Below, in pieces: positions 1 through 5,025 of a DNA stretch of 9,798 nucleotides (positions within the stretch are counted from its first letter, which is position 1; each line of letters begins with the position of its first letter). Under the pieces are notes generated by a model. The model was not told the origin of the DNA. It was given only the letters and a program-made list of their open reading frames with translations, and made no database searches. This DNA is from Candidatus Anaerobutyricum stercoripullorum (GTDB lineage: Bacteria > Bacillota > Clostridia > Lachnospirales > Lachnospiraceae), in NCBI GenBank assembly GCA_019114885.1, contig DXEQ01000020.1:1-9798 (forward strand), in the 5' to 3' direction. Position numbers and translations under genes: made by a program.

Positions 1-254
1 CGATTATGTATTACTCCACAAAGAAGCATCAGGTCTGCTTTGTGCAGGGGGATACCGGCGGATATTCTTACACAGTATGGCAGTATAAGGGGAAAAAGAT
101 AAAGAAGAAATATAAGATCAGATATTATAATGGAAGGCTGAAAAAACAGGGATATCGTTACAACGGCAAAGCCATCTCCCTGTCCAAAGGGAAGAAAAAG
201 GTGAAAAAGATCACGAAGTCTTTCCAGTCGCTGCGGTATACGAATCGGCAGTAG
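1..254 (+). CDS. 3' end of an unrecognised lysine-rich protein (partial, runs off the left edge)
   Basis: The reading frame is open to the left edge and stops with TAG at 252-254. A methionine codon occurs at 6-8, but an isoleucine codon precedes it in frame and the window gives no room to see a ribosome binding site, so this is more likely the C-terminal 80 or so residues of a longer protein than a complete small one. The visible part is very rich in Lys, Tyr and Gly, with alternating basic and aromatic residues (for example YKGKKIKKKYKIRYYNG), which suggests short beta-strands. There is no membrane segment. I do not recognise a family, and a secreted or surface protein tail is only a guess. 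A strong terminator follows 22 bp after the stop, which supports this being a real gene that ends its transcription unit. Confidence 0.55.
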   Translation, partial: IMYYSTKKHQVCFVQGDTGGYSYTVWQYKGKKIKKKYKIRYYNGRLKKQGYRYNGKAISLSKGKKKVKKITKSFQSLRYTNRQ

Positions 255-276
255 ACGAACTGAGAGCACATGCTTC

Positions 277-325
277 GGGGGCGCGCCTTTGTCCCATGCC
301 GCAGACAAAGGCGCGCCCCCTTTTT
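277..325 (+). terminator. Intrinsic terminator with a perfect 17-bp stem
   Basis: The arms at 277-293 and 304-320 (GGGGGCGCGCCTTTGTC and its exact complement) enclose a 10-nt loop and are followed directly by five T (321-325). Only the + side has a T-tract, so it serves the partial gene ending at 254. On the - strand the sequence beyond the stem is not T-rich, so any help in ending the convergent GH3 transcript would be weak. Confidence 0.93.
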
Positions 326-358
326 GTATACATTATGATTCCGGGAATCCCCGGCTCT

Positions 359-466
359 TGTCAGTCGATCTTCCGAGTCATCTCAGACAGGCACTGTCAG
401 CCAATCTTCTGCGTCGTCTCAGACAGACACTGTCAGTCAATCTTCAGGATGATCTCCAGCAGACGA
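359..466. repeat. Three tandem 36-bp units across the GH3 stop codon
   Basis: Units start at 359, 395 and 431, each with TGTCAG followed by a conserved AATCTTC-like core. Units 1 and 2 match at 30 of 36 positions. Unit 3 is the last coding stretch of the GH3 gene and diverges in its second half. Read on the - strand, each unit keeps a TGA at the same place (433-435, 397-399 and 361-363), all in one frame because 36 is a multiple of three. It looks like duplication of the gene's 3' end into the downstream noncoding DNA. Confidence 0.8.
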
Positions 467-2898
467 CGCACGGACAGGCGCATCTCTTCTATGGAGAGCG
501 CTCCCTCCCTGTACGCCTGCATCAGCCTGTCGGCATATCCCCGGCCCATCTTGATGTCGTTGCCGGCCCTGACTTCTTTGTAGTGTTCGCCGTGGGTGTA
601 CCAGTCTGTGGTCACCAGCCCTTCAAATCCCCACTCGTCCCGGAGGATATTGGTCAGCAGTTCTTTGTTTTCAGACGCGCGCACTCCGTTGATCAGATTG
701 TAGGAAGACATGACAAGGTATGGTTTCGCTTCTTTTACTACAATCTCAAAGCCTTTCAGATAGATCTCTCTCAGGGCTCTCTCGGACAGTCGGGAATCAC
801 TTTCTTTCCGGTTCGTCTCTTTGTTGTTGCAGGCGAAGTGTTTGAGTTCCGCTCCGATGTGCATGGACTGGATTCCTCTGACGAGCGCAGCTCCGATTTT
901 GCCTGATACGACCGGGTCCTCGGAACAATATTCGAAGTTCCGTCCGCACAGCGGGCTTCTGTGGATGTTGATCGCCGGCGTCAGCCAGACGCCGAGGTTA
1001 TTTTCTTTCACTTCTTCCGCTCCGGCGCGTCCCACTGCTTCCACCAGCTCCGTATTCCAGGTACAGGCAAGCAGGGTGGCGCACGGCCATGCCGTGGTGG
1101 TCACGCCTCTTTCCGGGCGGATACGCAGACCCGCCGGTCCGTCGGCTGTCAGTACGTTTGGAATATCGCACTGGGAAAGGTTGCCCAGACCGTAGGTATC
1201 GGACACTCCCATGTTCGGCTGTCCGCCGAGGAGCGCCGCCAGTTCTTCCACAGTAAGCTGGCTGATAAATGCCTCCAGAGTAATCTCTCCTCCGGTCACA
1301 TCCTGCAGGGACATTCTGTCTCTCTTCTCTCCTCTGCCAGCATAATCTTCCGTTGCGTATGGATACGGCAGGGCTCCTTCCAGCGCGTCATAATCCTGCG
1401 GCTCCAGTCCCGATGCTGCCTGTTCCCTGATTTCTCGCTCCCGTCTCTTCGCCGCGGAATCTTCCATCGCCGCAGCGTCCACCGGAAGTTCCTCATAGCT
1501 TCCGTCCGCGAGCAGACGTTTTGGCAGCGCGGACGGCGCGCACTGGCTGGTGAGCTGCTCTGTCACGATATCTTTGTCCAGACAGTAGGTTTCTTCCAGT
1601 TTATGCACATTTTCCACCGACGTTCCCACATAGAAAATGTACTCTCCCGCCTCCATAACCCAGGCTGATCTGCTGATTTTCCCCAGATCATCATAAGAAG
1701 CCATGAACGCATATGGAATGAAGAAATGCAGCCACTGGGATTCTCCCGGCTGCAAGAGCCGCGTCTTTTTGTAATCTGCCAGTTCCCTGGCCGGTTTGCC
1801 CAGCCTGCCCTGCGGGGCGCTGTAGTACACCTGTACCACTTCTTTTCCGGCACACTCTCCCACATTGGTCACATGGACAGACAGTTTCGCGCCGGTGCTG
1901 GTATAAAAAACTTTGCTGTCCTCCAGCACAAACTCCGTGTAAGACAGTCCAAATCCGAACGGATAGTTTACTTTCTTCCTTGCGCCGTCCATCGTCTCAA
2001 AATAGCGATACCCCACATAGATATCTTCCGTGTAATCCACATAGTCCGGTGAGTCATGGAAATGTTCTGTGGACGGGTAGTCTTCCAGAGACGCGGCAAA
2101 GGTATCGGTGAGCTTGCCGGACGGGTTCACATCGCCGCAGAGGATATCTGCCTCGGCGGCTCCTCCCTCCATGCCTGCCTGCCATGCCAGGAGAACGCCC
2201 TCAATCCGCTCCTCGTTCTTAAACCAGGTACTGTCCACCATGCCTCCCACGTTGAGGACCACGATAACTTTATCAAAGGCGTTCTTCACTTTTTCGATCA
2301 GTGCGTTTTCCGCCTCCGTCAGGTTAAAGTCTCCTTTTTCAAAGATGCGGTTCTGCAGTTCCACAAAATGTTTTTCCGGTTCCGGGAGAAACGAACCGCC
2401 GTCATCAGATGTGATCTGTCTGTCCCAGCCCTCGCCGGAAAAACGGCAGATAGAAATAACCGCCGTATCCGCAAAATTTCTCGCCGTTCTCAAAAGCTCC
2501 TCCGGCAGCTCCGGCTCCACCGTCATCCCCGGCACAGCGCCTTCTTCGTACTGTTTCTCCACATTTTTCTTATAAAATGTATAGAGCTCCGGCAGCAGGG
2601 TCACCTTTCCCTCGGCTTCCTTCTCCTTCATGCCATCCCAGAGATTCTTCACATAGTCGACGGTCACATCGCCGCTGCCGCCGCCGCCTTTCACATAATC
2701 GATACTTCCCTTGCCAAAAAGCGCCACCCTGGCTCCTCTTTCCAGCGGCAGGACATGGTTCTCATTTTTCAGCAGTACCATACCCTCGCCCGCCGCCTGC
2801 CGGGACAGGGCGATATGCTCCGCGCCGGCCGTCACCCGGTCACGCTCCGCATACAGCGGCTGATTCGGCTGGTACTTGATTCTTCTCCACTTCTCCAT
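433..2898 (-). CDS. GH3 beta-glucosidase-type glycoside hydrolase, permuted domain order
   Basis: 821 residues, retaining beta-glycosidase of family GH3, probably releasing glucose or a related sugar from the non-reducing end of beta-glycosides. No signal peptide is visible, so it should be cytoplasmic. The domain order is reversed compared with standard GH3 enzymes. The alpha/beta sandwich comes first (about 35-270), with the GGGGSG motif at 71-76 and the acid/base motif SGEGWDR at 154-160 (candidate Glu156). PFGFGLSYTEF at 313-323 leads into a fibronectin-III-like domain (about 330-425). The TIM barrel is last (about 540-821), with DGPAGLR at 586-592, RNFEYCSEDP at 653-662, KHFACNN at 686-692 and nucleophile Asp765 in VTTDW. 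This order is known for several clostridial and rumen GH3 enzymes. The ATG at 2898 has AGGAGG at 2910-2915. Exact substrate cannot be read from sequence; amygdalin-, gentiobiose- or cellobiose-type substrates and beta-xylosides are all possible. Confidence 0.93.
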   Translation of the reverse strand: MEKWRRIKYQPNQPLYAERDRVTAGAEHIALSRQAAGEGMVLLKNENHVLPLERGARVALFGKGSIDYVKGGGGSGDVTVDYVKNLWDGMKEKEAEGKVTLLPELYTFYKKNVEKQYEEGAVPGMTVEPELPEELLRTARNFADTAVISICRFSGEGWDRQITSDDGGSFLPEPEKHFVELQNRIFEKGDFNLTEAENALIEKVKNAFDKVIVVLNVGGMVDSTWFKNEERIEGVLLAWQAGMEGGAAEADILCGDVNPSGKLTDTFAASLEDYPSTEHFHDSPDYVDYTEDIYVGYRYFETMDGARKKVNYPFGFGLSYTEFVLEDSKVFYTSTGAKLSVHVTNVGECAGKEVVQVYYSAPQGRLGKPARELADYKKTRLLQPGESQWLHFFIPYAFMASYDDLGKISRSAWVMEAGEYIFYVGTSVENVHKLEETYCLDKDIVTEQLTSQCAPSALPKRLLADGSYEELPVDAAAMEDSAAKRREREIREQAASGLEPQDYDALEGALPYPYATEDYAGRGEKRDRMSLQDVTGGEITLEAFISQLTVEELAALLGGQPNMGVSDTYGLGNLSQCDIPNVLTADGPAGLRIRPERGVTTTAWPCATLLACTWNTELVEAVGRAGAEEVKENNLGVWLTPAINIHRSPLCGRNFEYCSEDPVVSGKIGAALVRGIQSMHIGAELKHFACNNKETNRKESDSRLSERALREIYLKGFEIVVKEAKPYLVMSSYNLINGVRASENKELLTNILRDEWGFEGLVTTDWYTHGEHYKEVRAGNDIKMGRGYADRLMQAYREGALSIEEMRLSVRRLLEIILKID

Positions 2899-2909
2899 GC
2901 TTCTGAACT

Positions 2910-2915
2910 CCTCCT
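2910..2915 (-). promoter_or_regulatory. Ribosome binding site of the GH3 gene
   Basis: AGGAGG on the - strand, extending to AGGAGGAG, 9 to 11 nt before the ATG at 2898. It fixes that start. A second, near-identical block (11 of 12 bases, CCACCTGTAAAT on the + strand) lies at 2948-2959 and carries AGGTGG, apparently a duplicated copy without its own ATG start. Confidence 0.8.
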
Positions 2916-3078
2916 GTAAATATAAAATCCTATTGTCAATCTAAAATCCACCTGTAAATGTAGAGTGAACAATATCCGTCACCAGTGTATTGTATCAGAC
3001 TTATATTAGCATAACCACCTGGGGAGTTCCAGAAGATTCTGTTGCTAAGTGGAATTGGGATTTGTCGCGGTAATAAGA

Positions 3079-3105
3079 AATATAACATCTGTCCTATTTT
3101 GTCAA
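3079..3105 (-). promoter_or_regulatory. Candidate vegetative promoter of the GH3 gene
   Basis: On the - strand a perfect -35 TTGACA (3100-3105) is followed after 15 nt by TATATT (3079-3084), a 5/6 match to the -10 consensus. The spacer is 2 nt shorter than ideal. Transcription would start near 3071 and leave a leader of about 170 nt before the GH3 start. A competing -10 (TACAAT, 2989-2994) closer to the gene has only a poor -35. Confidence 0.45.
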
Positions 3106-3194
3106 AACGCAAGTTACAGAGGTATATTTCGGAAAATTAATTTATATATTACGGTTGTTTTTGTAATTTTATGATTCCCGCTGTAGTTCCATCT

Positions 3195-3298
3195 GGATAG
3201 TACGGTTCTCTTGGAAGAACTGTAATCTGATCTGTATTCATCGCCCGGATAGTACGGTTCTCCTGAGAAAACTGCGATCTAATCTGTATCTACAGCAC
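3195..3298. repeat. Two adjacent 52-bp direct repeats, each able to form a hairpin
   Basis: Copies begin at 3195 and 3247, with identical first 16 bases (GGATAGTACGGTTCTC) and 39 of 52 matching overall, mostly in the first 43. Copy 1 folds as TACGGTTCT (3201-3209) with AGAACTGTA (3216-3224), nine pairs including one G-T, around a 6-nt loop. Copy 2 keeps the fold with CGGTT/AACTG and TTCT/AGAA pairing and a 2-nt bulge. They lie upstream of the candidate GH3 promoter. Function unknown. Confidence 0.75.
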
Positions 3299-3586
3299 GC
3301 AGTGATAGAAATAATAAAGAAATTTTCTCCTCGCAAAAGCGCTTCATTTATACCTTTTCCTACAACTACTTTTCCAAAAACATATTCTGCCTTTTCCCCG
3401 GTCTTTGTTATGTCCCTCCTTCATAGGCCGGCGTCCGAAGGACATGACGCGCAATACGCTGTCTGGGAATCGGCAAAACTTCTAAAACTTCTGTACACAG
3501 ACAACCTCCAAACCGCTCATGTAATCCGGGCAGTGGCCTGTGAAAGAGGATATCCATACATCTTGGAAAAGATGCAGAAACAGGGA

Positions 3587-3683
3587 CCGGAAAAAGGTGC
3601 CACTTTGGGCTTACACAAAAAGCGGGCCTTTTTCCGGGGGACCGTACGGCAAAGCAGAAAACCGCGGCGCGGTTTTGGTTCTG
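3587..3683. repeat. Pair of inverted repeats in the structured intergenic block
   Basis: First structure: CCGGAAAAAGG (3587-3597) is exactly complementary to CCTTTTTCCGG (3627-3637), with a 29-nt interior. Second: AAAACCGC (3658-3665) pairs with GCGGTTTT (3669-3676) around a 3-nt loop, and CAGAA (3655-3659) can alternatively extend to TTCTG (3679-3683). Both are near-symmetric and could act on either strand, as terminator-like or interspersed-repeat hairpins. Neither directly follows a gene. Confidence 0.6.
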
Positions 3684-3864
3684 CATCGGTGATATCCGTC
3701 TGATATCCGAGAGATGGTGTCGCCGCCCGGACTATCTGCGCGGCATCAGGCTGTCGTCTGTCCTGCATCTTTTCCGCCATTGCATCCGCATGCAATCCCT
3801 TCATGTTCCGCTGCCGTCTGCCCGGGCGGGCGGGATTATCGCGGACGAGGGATTATAACAGATG

Positions 3865-3909
3865 AAAAAGGCCCGGGACTGCCGGGATCTCTCCCTGCAG
3901 CTCCGGGCT
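3865..3909 (-). terminator. Intrinsic terminator of the alpha-galactosidase/amylosucrase/fructokinase unit
   Basis: On the - strand GCCCGG (3903-3908) pairs with CCGGGC (3871-3876). The stem continues inward through CTGC/GCAG and GGGA/TCCC with single mismatches to a GAGA loop, then ends in five T (3865-3869). It begins 35 bp after the fructokinase stop and points the right way. Confidence 0.88.
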
Positions 3910-3943
3910 ATATCACATGACTATTTCTTACAGATCGGGCGCT

Positions 3944-4897
3944 CTACAGCATTGCCTGTACTTCTTCTTTTGTCGGCATCACGCGGAGCGCGCCTTTTCT
4001 CGTGGTCACGATGGACGCCGCTGCGTTGGCGAAGGTGAGCATCTCGGTAAGCTCTGCCTCGCTGTACTCTTTCCAGCCGTGCTCCAGCACGTAGTGCAGG
4101 ATGCACGCACCGAAGGTGTCACCGGCGCCAGTGGTCTCGATGGTATTCTCCTGGATGAAGGCAGGTACTTCCACGCGGCAGTTTTTGGTGTAGGCGCGGC
4201 TGCCTGTCTTGCCGAGGGAGAGGAGAATCAGCGGAATGTTGTATTTCTCCTGTACCATGGCGATTCCTTCATCGTAGTCTTCCTTACCGGTGAGCCACTG
4301 AATCTCGTTGTCGGAGATCTTCAGGATATTGCAGTGTTCCAGACCGTAGGAGATCTGTTCTTTTGCCAGATCCATGGACTTCCACAGCGGTTCGCGGAGG
4401 TTCGGATCGTAGGACATGAGAACGCCTGCCTCCTCGGCGATGGCGATGGCCTTTCTGGTGGCCTTACGGCACACTTCGTCGGTCATGGACAGGGAGCCGA
4501 AGTGGAAGATGGTGCTGTTTTTAATCTGATCGGCATCCACTTCGTCCTCGGAAAGCATCATATCCGCGCCCGGATTGCGGTAGAAGGAGAATTCCCGGTC
4601 TCCGTCCGGAGCGGTATGTACGAATGCAAGGGTGGTATGCACTTCATCGTCTTTCATCAGTCCGTCTGTTCCGATGCCGACTTCTTTTAACGCTGCTTCC
4701 AGCTGGTCGCCGAACATGTCCTTTCCGATCTTGCCGATGAAGTTTGTCTTATGTCCCAGACGGTTCAGCATGGACAGTACGTTGCACGGAGCGCCCCCCG
4801 GATTGGCCTCCAGCACCGGGTTGCCCTGTGCGCTGGTACCGTTTTCCGTAAAATCAATCAACAGTTCTCCCAAGGCTGTTACATCATATTTGCTCAT
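3944..4897 (-). CDS. scrK: Fructokinase, PfkB/ribokinase family
   Basis: 317 residues, the usual length for a bacterial PfkB fructokinase, which phosphorylates fructose to fructose 6-phosphate with ATP in the cytoplasm. The N-terminus has the family start ALGELLIDF (8-16) and the substrate-binding NPGGAPCNV (32-40). SYDPNLR lies at 162-168. The C-terminal signature TTGAGDTFGACI is at 255-266, with catalytic base Asp260 and the anion hole in GAGD. ANAAASIVTTRKGA (290-303) is typical of fructokinases. The ATG at 4897 has AAGGAG at 4906-4911, 8 nt away. It is the last gene before the terminator at 3865-3909 and follows the amylosucrase gene by 128 bp, so it most likely consumes fructose released from sucrose. 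Ribokinase or 2-keto-3-deoxygluconate kinase activity is less likely given the context. Confidence 0.9.
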   Translation of the reverse strand: MSKYDVTALGELLIDFTENGTSAQGNPVLEANPGGAPCNVLSMLNRLGHKTNFIGKIGKDMFGDQLEAALKEVGIGTDGLMKDDEVHTTLAFVHTAPDGDREFSFYRNPGADMMLSEDEVDADQIKNSTIFHFGSLSMTDEVCRKATRKAIAIAEEAGVLMSYDPNLREPLWKSMDLAKEQISYGLEHCNILKISDNEIQWLTGKEDYDEGIAMVQEKYNIPLILLSLGKTGSRAYTKNCRVEVPAFIQENTIETTGAGDTFGACILHYVLEHGWKEYSEAELTEMLTFANAAASIVTTRKGALRVMPTKEEVQAML

Positions 4898-4941
4898 AAC
4901 TTCTTCTCCTTTTTTGTTTGCCCAATATATTCCAAATTAGT

Positions 4942-4947
4942 ATTATA
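4942..4947 (-). promoter_or_regulatory. Possible internal -10 element before the fructokinase gene
   Basis: A perfect TATAAT on the - strand, which would give a leader of about 38 nt before the ATG at 4897. No acceptable -35 lies 15-18 nt upstream and there is no extended -10 TG, so this is weak. Upstream in the same gap a short hairpin, GGCAA/TTGCC, is followed by GCAGTTTT, possibly a leaky attenuator between the amylosucrase and fructokinase genes. Confidence 0.28.
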
Positions 4948-5025
4948 TGATACGGTGCATTTTTATCTTAAAACTGCGGCAAAACATTGCCAACCATGTG
5001 GCACAGCACCTTGCCGCCGCAATAT

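Larger units (their letters stand above)
2899..3943. other. Gene-free stretch of about 1 kb between the GH3 gene and the fructokinase gene
   Basis: No supported gene. The left part (2899-3190) is AT-rich and holds the GH3 ribosome binding site and candidate promoter. Then come the 52-bp repeats (3195-3298), an AAGCGCTT palindrome (3337-3344), a GC-rich structured block (about 3400-3860) and the fructokinase terminator (3865-3909). The longest open frame, 3302-3703 on the + strand, starts with GTG and lacks a ribosome binding site. Open frames on the - strand at 3408-3686 and 3517-3804 also lack one. A remnant of a decayed gene or an interspersed repeat cannot be excluded. Confidence 0.6.

Noticed and set aside
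341..354. A CCGGG/CCCGG hairpin downstream of the GH3 gene as its terminator
   Set aside because: The stem has only five pairs and no T-tract follows it on the - strand.
359..466. The 36-bp units considered as CRISPR repeats
   Set aside because: The units are directly adjacent with no spacers, and one of them is coding sequence.
2056..2919. A 287-residue + strand frame over the 5' half of the GH3 gene
   Set aside because: It is a shadow of a gene with clear GH3 motifs, and its product shows no recognisable domain.
2934..2939. A perfect TTGACA on the - strand close to the GH3 start
   Set aside because: The only -10-like sequence downstream is 9 nt away, too close, and a start there would leave almost no leader.
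3279..3347. A 22-codon - strand frame with a weak AAGG before its ATG, considered as a leader peptide
   Set aside because: The ribosome-site spacing is only 5 nt, the peptide is unremarkable, and the frame lies upstream of the best GH3 promoter.
3302..3703. A 133-residue + strand frame in the intergenic region
   Set aside because: It has a GTG start with no ribosome binding site, overlaps hairpin-forming DNA, and has no recognised family. It is mentioned only as a possible remnant.
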